From NCBI GenBank assembly GCA_030838475.1, contig JAUZFP010000100.1, forward strand, positions 1 to 64,000: DNA of 64,000 nucleotides. The letters run 5' to 3'. Shown here in pieces: positions 10,460 to 19,812 of the stretch. How positions within the stretch are numbered: position 1 is the first letter of the stretch; the number at the start of each line of letters is the position of its first letter. The notes under the pieces are model-generated. The model ran no database searches. It was not told where the DNA came from and saw only the letters and a list, made by a program, of their open reading frames with translations. Origin of the DNA: Actinomycetota bacterium. GTDB taxonomy: Bacteria; Actinomycetota; Actinomycetes; Actinomycetales; Microbacteriaceae. The translations under genes were made by a program, and so were the position numbers.

Positions 10460-11065
10460 CTAGCGGGACACGGTCTCCGGCAGCAGTGCGTCGATGCGCG
10501 CTCGGTGGAGGCGCATGGCCTCCTCGAACGCACGCGTCGCGGGCGCCACATCCCCGTTCAGCACGAAGTCGTATTGGATGCCGTAAAACGTATCGACGAC
10601 CAGCCGGGATTCGACCTCTGCGGCGGCGGGCTCGATTCCCAGGGAGGCGAGTGCAGTGCTGCCGATGCGCAGCCAGGTGTCGAACAGCGATCGGCTGAAT
10701 GTGTGAGTGCCGGGCTCGATCGCCTCGATGAGCGCCGCCTCAAACTCGAGGCGCTGGAGCTGACGGTTGCGCGGAATGAGGGTCCACTCCCACGACTCTT
10801 CGAGCCCCTCGAAGTAGCGCTCGAGCGTGTTCGGTGCACTGTCCATGAATTCTTCGATCACGGTCGCGCGTGTCGAAACTGCGGCGACAATCTCGCTCAG
10901 AAGCTGGTCGCGCGTCCCAAAGTGGTACACGAGTGTGTACGTGCTGAAGCCGAGGGCTTGCGCGATTGTGCGGAACGAGACGGATGCGAGCGATTTGTCG
11001 AGCAGATAGTCAAGAATCTCGCCCAAAAGCTGCGGTTTCCGCAGAGGGTCCGGATGACGTGGCAT
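10460..11065 (-). CDS. TetR/AcrR family transcriptional regulator
   Basis: N-terminal HTH VSFRTIAQALGFSTYTLVYHFGTRDQLLSEIV. Confidence 0.9.
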   Translation of the reverse strand: MPRHPDPLRKPQLLGEILDYLLDKSLASVSFRTIAQALGFSTYTLVYHFGTRDQLLSEIVAAVSTRATVIEEFMDSAPNTLERYFEGLEESWEWTLIPRNRQLQRLEFEAALIEAIEPGTHTFSRSLFDTWLRIGSTALASLGIEPAAAEVESRLVVDTFYGIQYDFVLNGDVAPATRAFEEAMRLHRARIDALLPETVSR

Positions 11066-11094
11066 TTCCCCACTATTGCACCTTTTGACTCGTT

Positions 11095-11161
11095 TGCATA
11101 ACAGTCGTGAGTAAAATCAGTCGTTCTGGATAACGAATGTTGTGCTAACGACTGTTATGCA
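11095..11161. promoter_or_regulatory. Candidate TetR operator region: perfect 14-bp inverted repeat plus extra half-sites
   Basis: TGCATAACAGTCGT (11095-11108) and ACGACTGTTATGCA (11148-11161), extra CAGTCGTT inside. Confidence 0.65.
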
Positions 11162-11276
11162 TATACACTGACAGCCGCGCCAGTAACCACCTCCCAAGAG
11201 TCAGAGGCTCTAACGGCTCAGGGGGAAACGGGCGCAAAGCTACGGATCGGTGCGGGGGTGCCGGTCTGGCAGGACA

Positions 11277-11400
11277 GAACCGACGGTTATGGGTATTCCC
11301 GTCGGTTCGATTCCGGTCGACTCGCGCCCTGCGGTGCTATGCGCGGTCGACTGGTTGGGGTGCCCTTCCTTATTCGGGTTTGGGAGGGCACCATCCCAAC
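11277..11400. ncRNA. Candidate structured RNA: three adjacent strong hairpins in a 420-bp gene-free segment
   Basis: H1 GAACCGACGG/CCGTCGGTTC (11277-11308); H2 CCGGTCGACTCGCGC/GCGCGGTCGACTGG (11313-11354); H3 GTTGGGGTGCCCTTCC/GGGAGGGCACCATCCCAAC (11354-11400). Confidence 0.4.
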
Positions 11401-11483
11401 ATCGGGGACAGTCTTTCAAACGCGCAGAGCCTGCAGGGCGCGGTCTAGCTGCACGCTGCCGGCTGACACACTGCTGTCTCGCG

Positions 11484-12233
11484 CTAGTTGCCTTCTGCGG
11501 CGCGCATGTCATCCTGCAGGGTGCGGAGCGCCGCCCTCAGTGCTCGCTCCGAGTCGAGTCCCTTGGCCCTGGCTTCGGCGACGATCGCGAGCAGCTGGTC
11601 GCCGAGTATCTTTTCTGAGTCCGGGACTAAGTAGTCCGCGCCACCCGATTCCACGATGACAGCGACCGGGGCGGGCATCCCGAGCTTCTCTGCCTTGCCG
11701 AGGAGTTTGTCGGCGAGAGCGAGTGCGGGCATCCCCTGCGGAACCCCGTCGAGCACGCTCGTGCGGGACGGTTTCTCGACCTTCTTGATTTCATCCCACC
11801 GTGCGTTGACGTCTGCCGCGGTGTCATTGGCGGTGTGCGCCGCGAGTTCGCCGTAGACGTGCGGATGCCTGCCAATCATTTTCTCGGTCATGTGCGCAGC
11901 AACATCCTCGAGCGTGAACTCTTCGCCGGGCGTGTGAGCTGCGATGTCCGAGTGGAAAATAACCTGGTAGAGCACGTCGCCGAGCTCCTCGATCAGTTCC
12001 TCGCGGTTGCCGCTCTCAATTGCGTCGATGAGTTCGTAGGTCTCCTCGACCAGGTAACGCACGAGCGACTCGTGTGTTTGCTCGGCGTCCCACGCGCATC
12101 CGCCGGGTGCCCGAAGCTGCTCGAGGACGGCGATGAGTTGTTCGAGCTCTGGATGCGGTTGCGGTGCCGCGAGAGGGAGCGCGGCCCTGGGCGCTTCGGC
12201 TTCGTTCTGGCCGGTCTGCTCCTGCTGCGTCAT
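11484..12233 (-). CDS. mazG: MazG family nucleoside triphosphate pyrophosphohydrolase
   Basis: LRAPGGCAWDAEQTHESLVRYLVEETYELIDAIE, EELGDVLYQVIFHS. Confidence 0.93.
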   Translation of the reverse strand: MTQQEQTGQNEAEAPRAALPLAAPQPHPELEQLIAVLEQLRAPGGCAWDAEQTHESLVRYLVEETYELIDAIESGNREELIEELGDVLYQVIFHSDIAAHTPGEEFTLEDVAAHMTEKMIGRHPHVYGELAAHTANDTAADVNARWDEIKKVEKPSRTSVLDGVPQGMPALALADKLLGKAEKLGMPAPVAVIVESGGADYLVPDSEKILGDQLLAIVAEARAKGLDSERALRAALRTLQDDMRAAEGN

Positions 12234-12280
12234 GTGACTATCTTGCTACTCGGGACTGCGTGCCACGCGGGGCTGCGAAC

Positions 12281-13873
12281 TCAGGGATGCGTGTCGGTGT
12301 CGGGTGTCTGCCCGGTCGACCGCAGTTCGTCCCGCAGTGCCAGTAGTGCCGGGCCGACGGCCATCGGATCGCGCATCGACCTGCGTGCTTCGCCGAGCGC
12401 GCGCCGAGCCGGACCATTCAGCTGCGGATGCGCGCGAACGAGTCCCGCGCACTCGTGCACCAGCCGCATCCACTGTCCGGGCTTGCGATCCGTCGTACGC
12501 CCGTGGGTCACACGCTCGAGCGCATCCCACGGCTTCGCAACCTCGTCGAGCTTGTCGAGTGCGACCCCGAGGTCGTGGTTGGTCAAGGGGTTCGGATCGT
12601 TCGCGAACTCGCCGAGCGTCGCGAGCGCCTCCGAGACTCGCTTGCGGACGACACCCTCCGACCGCACCGGCAGCACAAACCAGGATGCGGCGAGTCCACA
12701 TGCTGCGCCGACGATGATCGCGAGAATCCGGACCCACAGCTGCTCGCCGCCGGCTCCGGCGGCAACGGGTATCGCGGCACCCTGCAGCAGTGTGATAACC
12801 AGCGTCATCACGACGGCCCACGCTGCATAGGTCCACTCGCGGAGCCAGAGTCCGATCCCGAGAATGACCAGCAGCAGGATGACCAGCGTCGGACCCTGCA
12901 GAAGTGAACCCTGCAGAAGTGAACCCGGCAGCGACGAACCCTGTCCAGGCTGAAGCGCCGGCGTGAGCCACACCAGCCCAACGGATGCGACGATTGTGCC
13001 GATCGCAGCTCCGACGATTCGCAGTCCGCTCTTGTAGAGGACGTCGGCTCGTCCACGGTTTCCGCTGTAGACAATGAACGCGGTGAGGACAACCCACGTC
13101 ACGTGCTGCGGGAAAACGAGATAGCCGACAACGAAGGCTGCCGTTAGTGCGATCGCCATCTGGATGGCCATCCGCGTGCTCGCGATCGGGCGAGTGCCGG
13201 ACGGTGGTCGAGCTGGCGCAGCCGGTGCGGGGGATGCGGTCGGCGCATCCGGTGCAGTCGGCGCTTTGGGTGCAGTCGATGAGATCGATGTGTCCGCTGC
13301 GGACGATGTGTCCGATCCGTCCGCTCTATCCGATGTGGTCTGCGCGGCTAATGTCGGCGCACGTCGCACCCTCGGCACGAATCGTGTCACCTCGGCGAGC
13401 ACCCGCAACGCGACCACGATGACGAGGACTACAACCGAGAGCAGAGCAACTCCCGCGGGCGTTGTTCCCACTCCCGCACCGGGTGCGATCAGTAGCGTGA
13501 TGAACGGCAACGCGATGAGTGACCCGACCCGGGTCCAGGCGGGTCCGAATCGGCGAAGGTAGATCGACAGGAACATCGCCGCCACGAACGCGGTCGCACC
13601 CAGTATCGGGAGCGTGACGAAGAGGTATCCGACCCCCGCCGTCAAAAGTGCCACCACGGGGAGCAGGACGAGCGCCTCGAGTCTCCCCCGCCAGGTCTGG
13701 ACAAGTTTGTTGCGGGACAGCGTCATCGCCAACACGCCTGCGAGTACGAGTGGCCCGGGCTTTGGATCGACGAGTGCCACGACGCCGACGGCGATGCTCA
13801 TGCCGACGATGGTGAGAAGCGGCTGCCGCCAGTTCGTGCGCAGCGGGTACGCGCGGCGCGGCAGATCGGTCAC
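12281..13873 (-). CDS. FUSC-like (aromatic acid exporter type) membrane protein
   Basis: Two blocks of multiple TM helices; VVLTAFIVYSGNRGRADVLYKSGLRIVGAAIGTIVA typical FUSC_2 segment. Confidence 0.8.
   Translation of the reverse strand: MTDLPRRAYPLRTNWRQPLLTIVGMSIAVGVVALVDPKPGPLVLAGVLAMTLSRNKLVQTWRGRLEALVLLPVVALLTAGVGYLFVTLPILGATAFVAAMFLSIYLRRFGPAWTRVGSLIALPFITLLIAPGAGVGTTPAGVALLSVVVLVIVVALRVLAEVTRFVPRVRRAPTLAAQTTSDRADGSDTSSAADTSISSTAPKAPTAPDAPTASPAPAAPARPPSGTRPIASTRMAIQMAIALTAAFVVGYLVFPQHVTWVVLTAFIVYSGNRGRADVLYKSGLRIVGAAIGTIVASVGLVWLTPALQPGQGSSLPGSLLQGSLLQGPTLVILLLVILGIGLWLREWTYAAWAVVMTLVITLLQGAAIPVAAGAGGEQLWVRILAIIVGAACGLAASWFVLPVRSEGVVRKRVSEALATLGEFANDPNPLTNHDLGVALDKLDEVAKPWDALERVTHGRTTDRKPGQWMRLVHECAGLVRAHPQLNGPARRALGEARRSMRDPMAVGPALLALRDELRSTGQTPDTDTHP
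12894..12938. repeat. In-frame 15-bp tandem repeat (x3) inside the FUSC gene encoding PGS/LLQGSLLQGS
   Basis: ctgcagaagtgaacc ctgcagaagtgaacc cggcagcgacgaacc. Confidence 0.7.
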
Positions 13874-13891
13874 GCGAAAACTCTATGCCGT

Positions 13892-14102
13892 GGGGGTTTC
13901 GATAACGGCGGCTTCGCGCGCCTACTCAACCCGAGGTGAGATCCGACCCCGGTCTCGATGACGCCGCCTTCGACGGCTACTCGACCCGAGGTCATACTCG
14001 ACCTCGGTCTCGATAACGGCGGCTTCGCGCGCCTACTCAACCCGAGGTGAGATCCGACCTCGGTCTCGATGACGCCGCCTTCGACGGCTACTCGCCTCGG
14101 GG
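13892..14102. repeat. REP-like element, 4 alternating copies forming a tandem 111-bp duplication
   Basis: gtttcgataacggcggcttcgcgcgcctactcaacccgaggt and ggtctcgatgacgccgccttcgacggctactcgacccgaggt alternate; units repeat with a 111-bp period. Confidence 0.9.
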
Positions 14103-15608
14103 TGGTTCGGGACCCGCCTGTTGCTCGTTGCGGAGGTCGCGCATGTTTCCGGTTTTGGGTTGCAGGAGGCGTGGGGTTTGGTCGGGATCGACGGATGGTG
14201 GTGGGACAAGCCAGTAGTCGCCTTGATCGTTGCGGTTGATGTGCCAGCCGTTGTTGTGGATGAGCAGGTGGTGTGGTTTGCAGAGCAGGATTCCGTCGGC
14301 GACGTTGGTTTTGCCGTTCTCGGCGGCCCATTCGTCGATGTGGTGGGCTTCGGTCCAGGACACTTCGGCGTCGCATCCCTCGATCGCGCAACCACCCCAT
14401 TTGACGGCAAGTGCGGTGCGCTGCTGCGTGGTGAAGAGCCGATGTTCACGTCCGACATCCAGGGGCAGAAGATTTTCGTCGAAGATGAGGGCGGTGACGC
14501 CGCCGCTGCATTGGAGTCGTTTCAGGGTCCGCATCGACATCAGTGCTGAGCTGCCCTCCACCCGGACGATGCCGTCGGCCGACTGCAGTGCCTTCAGGGT
14601 GGTGGTGACCCGGATCTGGGGTGCCCCGGAACCCATCAGGAAGCCCGGGTTCGCTGCCGCACCAAGCAGCAACAGCTGAATGATGGCGTCGAAGCCGAGC
14701 TGGGCCGGGGTGCGCGTGTCGGCGAGGATGGTTTCGGCTTTGACCTTCTCGGTGGGATCGAAGAACCGGACCGTGCGCAGCTTCGGCGACACCGCCCGGT
14801 GGATGGTCTGCTTGACCAGGACCATGCTTTCCGGGTCCAGTTCCAGAATCAGTCGCCCGGCGCCGGTGGGGAGCTCGATCAGTTTGTAGGCGCGGGCCTC
14901 ATACTGTTCGTCTTCCCGCAGCTTCACACCCTCGAGGTCGAGTTCTTCCCGACGCATCCGCGTCATCTTCACCAGGTGGTCGACATCCATGCCGGCAATC
15001 CCATCCGGTCGCACCCGGGCCGCATCACACAGTTCCGTAGCCAGTGCGCCAAGCTGCTCACCGGTGACCGCGGAGTTCGGCAGCCCGAGGTTGAAGGAGA
15101 TCGCATCCGCAGCCTCAACCGAAATCTCCCCAGCAGTCAGAGCCGAGGTGATCTCCCGCAACCACGGCTGCGACGGCGTGAACACCTCCCCCGTGACCGT
15201 ATCGAGGGACCCTTCGTCCGCCATCTCTGCCATCAGCAGACCGGCACGCACCGCCGTCGTTGCCTGCCGGCCGGAGGACCCGGTCGTCACCTTCACGAAA
15301 TTCTCTGCGTTGCGATGCCCGGCCCGCTGCGCCAAACCCTGCGACCCCAACTCCGGGGCGGAGCGCCTGGCAATCTCCCCCGCGATCAACGCCGCATGGG
15401 TTTGCGTCAACCGGGCCGCCTCCGCGGTCAGGGTGTTGAGAGAAAGCAACGTGGTCTCATCCAGTGCGCGATAATCGGAAACACCGGTCGACACCGACCG
15501 CAACCCATCGACCGCGGCACCAAGAGCACACGCCAGCGCGCTGGCCGCAAACCCCTCATGCGCATCCGCCGCAGCCCTGAAGGCCTCCACGGTATCGATC
15601 GTTTCCAT
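14088..15608 (-). CDS. DUF222 / HNH endonuclease domain protein (13E12-repeat-like family)
   Basis: DUF222-type N-terminus; HNH motif CDAEVSWTEAHHIDEWAAENGKTNVADGILLCKPHHLLIHNNGW. Confidence 0.9.
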   Translation of the reverse strand: METIDTVEAFRAAADAHEGFAASALACALGAAVDGLRSVSTGVSDYRALDETTLLSLNTLTAEAARLTQTHAALIAGEIARRSAPELGSQGLAQRAGHRNAENFVKVTTGSSGRQATTAVRAGLLMAEMADEGSLDTVTGEVFTPSQPWLREITSALTAGEISVEAADAISFNLGLPNSAVTGEQLGALATELCDAARVRPDGIAGMDVDHLVKMTRMRREELDLEGVKLREDEQYEARAYKLIELPTGAGRLILELDPESMVLVKQTIHRAVSPKLRTVRFFDPTEKVKAETILADTRTPAQLGFDAIIQLLLLGAAANPGFLMGSGAPQIRVTTTLKALQSADGIVRVEGSSALMSMRTLKRLQCSGGVTALIFDENLLPLDVGREHRLFTTQQRTALAVKWGGCAIEGCDAEVSWTEAHHIDEWAAENGKTNVADGILLCKPHHLLIHNNGWHINRNDQGDYWLVPPPSVDPDQTPRLLQPKTGNMRDLRNEQQAGPEPPRGE

Positions 15609-15710
15609 ACCATCAATTATCGAACATATGTTCGACCGTTGGAACAGAAAACCAAGATCTGTGGACAGATCCCACGCCCCAACCAGGGGGCTGGGGAGAA
15701 GACGAAGGTG

Positions 15711-15753
15711 GGTCTCCGGTGACGCCGCCTTCGACGGCTACTCGACCCGAGGT
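15711..15753. repeat. REP-like element copy
   Basis: ggtctccggtgacgccgccttcgacggctactcgacccgaggt. Confidence 0.85.
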
Positions 15754-15775
15754 ACCTCGCGAACCACCAGTCCCG

Positions 15776-17209
15776 CTACGCCTCCGCGGGCGTCGCCGCG
15801 ACGACCGCCGCCGCTACCCGCGTGTTCGGCATGCTGAGCGCCGCAACCACGGTCCCGAGTACGACGACCACGACCCCAAAGAAGACGGCGGTCGACGACG
15901 TGACCACGAGGTGCACCGGGATAGGCAACGACGTCCCAACGATCGAGTTCGCAATCGCGCCGAAGATGGCAACGCCGACCGCGCTACCGATCGACCGCGC
16001 GAACAGTTGCGCGCCTGTAACGACCGCGCGCTGGTTCCATTCGACGCTCGACTGCGCCGAGACGAGCGCCGGTACCGCGATGAGTCCCATCCCGAGTCCG
16101 ATGATGAAGCACGCGACGGCGACGACCGCGACGGATGGCTGTCCCGCAGTCAGCGCGAGCGTGAGCGATCCGGCGAGCGCGAACACGAGTCCGACGAGCA
16201 CCGTGTTGCGGAATCCGATCCGCAGGTAGAAGCGCCCAGAGACGGCGGCGGCGATCGGCCATCCGACGGTCAGCGCCGCCAGCGTCAGTCCCGCGACGAT
16301 TGGCGGAACCCCGAGCGTCCCCTGCAGGTAGGTCGGCACGTACGCCGACAGGGCGATGACGATTCCGCCGACACCCAGTCCGACGAACGCCGTCGACAGC
16401 AGCACCCGGCGCGAGAACACCCACGGCGGGAGCACCGGTTCGGCCGCGCGTCTCTCGACGAAGACAAACGCGACCAGCATCAGGCCACCCAGGACGAACG
16501 CGCCGATGCTGATCGGCGCATCCCACGCCCACGCGACGCCGCCCTCGAGCACGGCCAAGATCAGGAGGCTCAGCGCGACGGTGATGAGGGATGCGCCGAG
16601 GTAGTCGACGCGGTGGCGCACCTTCTCGATGTTTTCGTGGAGCGCCCGGATGATCATGATGGCGGCGAGGATCGACAGCGGGACGTTCACGAAGAAGATC
16701 CACCGCCACGACACATACTGCGAGAACACCCCGCCAAGTGTCGGCCCGACCACAGACGCGATCCCCCACACGCTCGCCAGGTAGCCCTGCGCCTTCGCGC
16801 GCTCCTGCACGGTGTAGATGTCGCCAGCGATGGTGATCGCCATTGGGGCGACGGCGCCGGCGCCCAACCCCTGCACGACCCGGAACGCGATCAAGGACGG
16901 CATGCTCCACGCGAACCCGCAGAGGATCGATCCGACCAGGAACAGCCCGATCCCGATGAGGATGATCGGCTTGCGCCCGATGGTGTCAGCCAGCTTCGAA
17001 TACACCGGCACCGTGACCGCCTGCACGAGGAGGTACACGGAGAACAGCCACGGGAACGCTTCGGGGTTGCCGACATCCTTGACGATGGATGGGACGGCCG
17101 TCGCGATGATCGTTCCGTCGATCGCGACCAGCCCCGTCGAGAGCATGAGCGCGATCAGAATTGGCCCGCGGGCCGAACGGAAACCTACATCCACGAAATT
17201 GGCAGTCAC
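15776..17209 (-). CDS. MFS drug transporter, DHA2 (EmrB/QacA) type
   Basis: LSTGLVAIDGTIIATAVPSIVKDVG, KLADTIGRKPIILIGIGLFLVGS, RVVQGLGAGAVAPMAITIAGDIYTVQERAKAQGYLASVWGIASVVGPTLGGVF; ~14 hydrophobic segments. Confidence 0.93.
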   Translation of the reverse strand: MTANFVDVGFRSARGPILIALMLSTGLVAIDGTIIATAVPSIVKDVGNPEAFPWLFSVYLLVQAVTVPVYSKLADTIGRKPIILIGIGLFLVGSILCGFAWSMPSLIAFRVVQGLGAGAVAPMAITIAGDIYTVQERAKAQGYLASVWGIASVVGPTLGGVFSQYVSWRWIFFVNVPLSILAAIMIIRALHENIEKVRHRVDYLGASLITVALSLLILAVLEGGVAWAWDAPISIGAFVLGGLMLVAFVFVERRAAEPVLPPWVFSRRVLLSTAFVGLGVGGIVIALSAYVPTYLQGTLGVPPIVAGLTLAALTVGWPIAAAVSGRFYLRIGFRNTVLVGLVFALAGSLTLALTAGQPSVAVVAVACFIIGLGMGLIAVPALVSAQSSVEWNQRAVVTGAQLFARSIGSAVGVAIFGAIANSIVGTSLPIPVHLVVTSSTAVFFGVVVVVLGTVVAALSMPNTRVAAAVVAATPAEA

Positions 17210-17247
17210 GAAGGGTCCAATGCCTCACTCCGCCGAGGAATTCCCGA

Positions 17248-19812
17248 CTACTTGTGGTCTCGCGAAACGGTCTCGCCGAGCGGGACCTCTTCGTCCTCGT
17301 CATCCGACTCGACCGGCGGGGAGAACCGACGGAAGTAGATGTAGACGCCGACGCACACCGCAGCGAATGCGGCGAGCACGACGATCCAGATCCACAGCGA
17401 GCCGTGGAGCGCATCCCAGTTGCCTTCCCATGGGACCACCGCCAGCACGAAGACGACCAGGGTGAGGAAGTAGAAGATGCCCCACAGCACGCGCGAGTGG
17501 TCGTAGACGCGCTGACCCTCGAGGAATCGGAGCGGAAGCAGTTCGACCAGCAGCGCGACGACCCCCTCGGTGGTGATCGCGACGAGTGTCTCGACCAGCA
17601 GCGCCAACCCGAAGGTTCCGCCTTCGTTGCCGCCGAGCGTGAGGGTCGAGTATCCGATCCAGGCGGCGATCGCCATGGTCAGCACGATGCTGGTGCGCAG
17701 CACGATCGTGCGCCAGGCGTAGGTCGCCGCCGATCGCTCCTGAATGGTGAGACCCAGGATGAGTCCGATCAGGAAGCCGGGCGAGAAGTGCAGTGCGCGG
17801 GACACCACGACACCGACGACGGTCAGGATGAGTCCATACGGACGAGTACTCACCGCTGCGATGACGTTCCACTGGACGCGCGCGATCAGTCCGGTGAGTG
17901 CGTTGGCGACGTAACCGACGAAGAACAGCGCGATCCCGCAGGCGAGGATGAGTCGCAGCGAGGCGAGCGTGAACCCGAACTTGGGGTCCGCGAATCCGAA
18001 CAGCACGGCGGTCGCGACGGTGACGATGATGCCGCCGACAACCGGGGTCGACTTGAACCAGGCGCCGAGGCGGCGCAGCCAGCTCGGCATCTTCGCCTTG
18101 CCGAATCGACGCTCGAAGCGGTCGGACTGCTCGGCGATGGTCGCGTTCAGGAGGTGCGCGGGCAGCACCGCAAGAAGGAGGAGCACGAGTCCGATCTCGA
18201 ACGCCGACACGATCTTGTTCGGGTGCACCGCGATATCCGCGAACGGGGTCAGCGCCTTGGTCAGGATGTTCGGAGCAAGTCCGGATCCCCCGCCGTTTTC
18301 CCCGTTGCCGTGCGTTGCGGTCGGCTTCGTGGTGTCAACACTCGTCTTGCCCGACGAGCCGGAGGATGCCGCCGGCAGCGCGGTCACGGTGATCGGCTGC
18401 TGCTTGGTCGTGGTCACGATGCCGGGTCCGGATGCGGTGACCTCGATCGTGTGTGCGCCCAGCTCGACGTCGGCCGGGACGGTCGCGGTCTGGCTGAAGG
18501 TTCCGTCGGCCGCCGCGACGACGGTGCCGAGATCGGTCGGCACCGAGTGCAGGATGGTGTCAAGGGACGTGCCTGCCGGAAGTCCGGTACCGGAGATGGT
18601 GAGGATGTCGCCGGGGTGAACGTCGGTCAGGTCACCGCCGATGGTGAACGACCAGTTGGGCGTCGTGTCGCCGCTGCCGCCGCCCGGCACGGTGGGAGCC
18701 GTGACCACGACCGTGCCCATGGTGACGAGGTCGGAGAGCGCCCCCGTCAGGTAGTACGCGCCAAAGGTGTTGGCAACGTCTCGGGCGGCTAAGGACCCCT
18801 GGTCTTGAGCAGCCGCGAAGTACATGTGAGATCCAACGGAAAGGACGCCGAGGTTGCAACTCCACGGTGACGAAGCCGGGGCATTCGTACGTCCCGCCAC
18901 TGGCACGATGGCGACCGTGCACACCTTCGCGCCGGACTGATCGAACACGAGCACGTTGCCTGTGGGATTGCCGGGGACCGTGCCCGCGATGGTGACCGAG
19001 CGGTCACTGTTCTTAACGAAAACTGGGTCACGGGCACTCGGTGCAGCCTGCACTTCGAACACCGTCTCCACCGGGCTACCGAGAATGTAGTCTCCGCCAT
19101 CGCCCGGTGCGGCCTGCTGCGATTCGGCGAGCCAAATCGCGGGGTCGAGAAGGATGGGGCAGGTTGGCGGCTCGCCCTCAGATACAGGGAACGTCTCATC
19201 GAGCGGGCCCGGGCATCCGGCATCGGATGGAGACTCAAATCCGGCGCCGCCGGGGCTGTATTTGTAGAACTGCGTTTCGCCTAGGGTTGCGCCGGCGTCG
19301 GACGATGGCGTCGGTGTGACCGTCATCTGCGCCTTGCCGGTACCTGGATCATGTCCGGGCGTGTAGGTGGGGGCGACATACGGGGTTGGTACCGGCGAAC
19401 TGTCGACGCTGGGCACGACGTCGAACGTAATCAGGGTCTGGCTCGGCGCCCCGTCGGAGTTCGTGTAGTCGACCTCGATTGTGCTTCCATTCGCCGTGTT
19501 AAATCCACTTGTCGCGTAGGAGCAGGACCACGACAGTCCGTCGCTCGGGACGACACATCCCGATGAGGCGGTAACCGTGTCCGTGGCCGGGTTGTTGATC
19601 TGGAATTGTGTGACCGTGGACGTCGAGTCTTTTGTGCCGCTGAATGTGAGCGTGGTCGGAGTACCGGCCACGATCAGTCCGCTGTCGGGGTAGTCGACCC
19701 CGCCCGTCAGTGCATTGTCCGCAAACGCGGGCGCTGCGAGGCCGACACCCGCTCCGAGGGCGAGGCCGAGTGTGGCAACGGCAATAACGATGGGACGAAG
19801 AAAGCGGCGCAC
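17248..19812 (-). CDS. Large secreted/multi-TM protein of unknown function (paralog 1)
   Basis: Signal peptide, Ser/Thr-rich ectodomain, Ig-like segment (GDLTDVHPGDILTISGTGLPAGTSLDTILHS), then ~9-10 TM helices; near-identical membrane half to 19952..22531. Confidence 0.8.
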   Translation of the reverse strand: MRRFLRPIVIAVATLGLALGAGVGLAAPAFADNALTGGVDYPDSGLIVAGTPTTLTFSGTKDSTSTVTQFQINNPATDTVTASSGCVVPSDGLSWSCSYATSGFNTANGSTIEVDYTNSDGAPSQTLITFDVVPSVDSSPVPTPYVAPTYTPGHDPGTGKAQMTVTPTPSSDAGATLGETQFYKYSPGGAGFESPSDAGCPGPLDETFPVSEGEPPTCPILLDPAIWLAESQQAAPGDGGDYILGSPVETVFEVQAAPSARDPVFVKNSDRSVTIAGTVPGNPTGNVLVFDQSGAKVCTVAIVPVAGRTNAPASSPWSCNLGVLSVGSHMYFAAAQDQGSLAARDVANTFGAYYLTGALSDLVTMGTVVVTAPTVPGGGSGDTTPNWSFTIGGDLTDVHPGDILTISGTGLPAGTSLDTILHSVPTDLGTVVAAADGTFSQTATVPADVELGAHTIEVTASGPGIVTTTKQQPITVTALPAASSGSSGKTSVDTTKPTATHGNGENGGGSGLAPNILTKALTPFADIAVHPNKIVSAFEIGLVLLLLAVLPAHLLNATIAEQSDRFERRFGKAKMPSWLRRLGAWFKSTPVVGGIIVTVATAVLFGFADPKFGFTLASLRLILACGIALFFVGYVANALTGLIARVQWNVIAAVSTRPYGLILTVVGVVVSRALHFSPGFLIGLILGLTIQERSAATYAWRTIVLRTSIVLTMAIAAWIGYSTLTLGGNEGGTFGLALLVETLVAITTEGVVALLVELLPLRFLEGQRVYDHSRVLWGIFYFLTLVVFVLAVVPWEGNWDALHGSLWIWIVVLAAFAAVCVGVYIYFRRFSPPVESDDEDEEVPLGETVSRDHK

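Noticed and set aside
11301-11315. T-arm-like GTCGGTTCGATTCCGGT suggesting a tRNA or tmRNA
   Set aside because: No matching acceptor, D-arm or anticodon arm could be built; the sequence is better explained by H1/H2 hairpins
11250-11659. Plus-strand small ORFs (122 and 133 aa) across the hairpin segment
   Set aside because: Run antisense into mazG, no RBS or recognisable domain; the segment looks non-coding
13892-14102. Possible CRISPR array from regularly spaced repeats
   Set aside because: Units are two alternating REP-like types with similar spacers and a 111-bp tandem duplication, no cas genes nearby
15719-17338. 539-aa plus-strand ORF, Arg/Asp-rich
   Set aside because: Antisense to a clear DHA2 MFS transporter; low-complexity RD-rich sequence typical of a high-GC shadow frame
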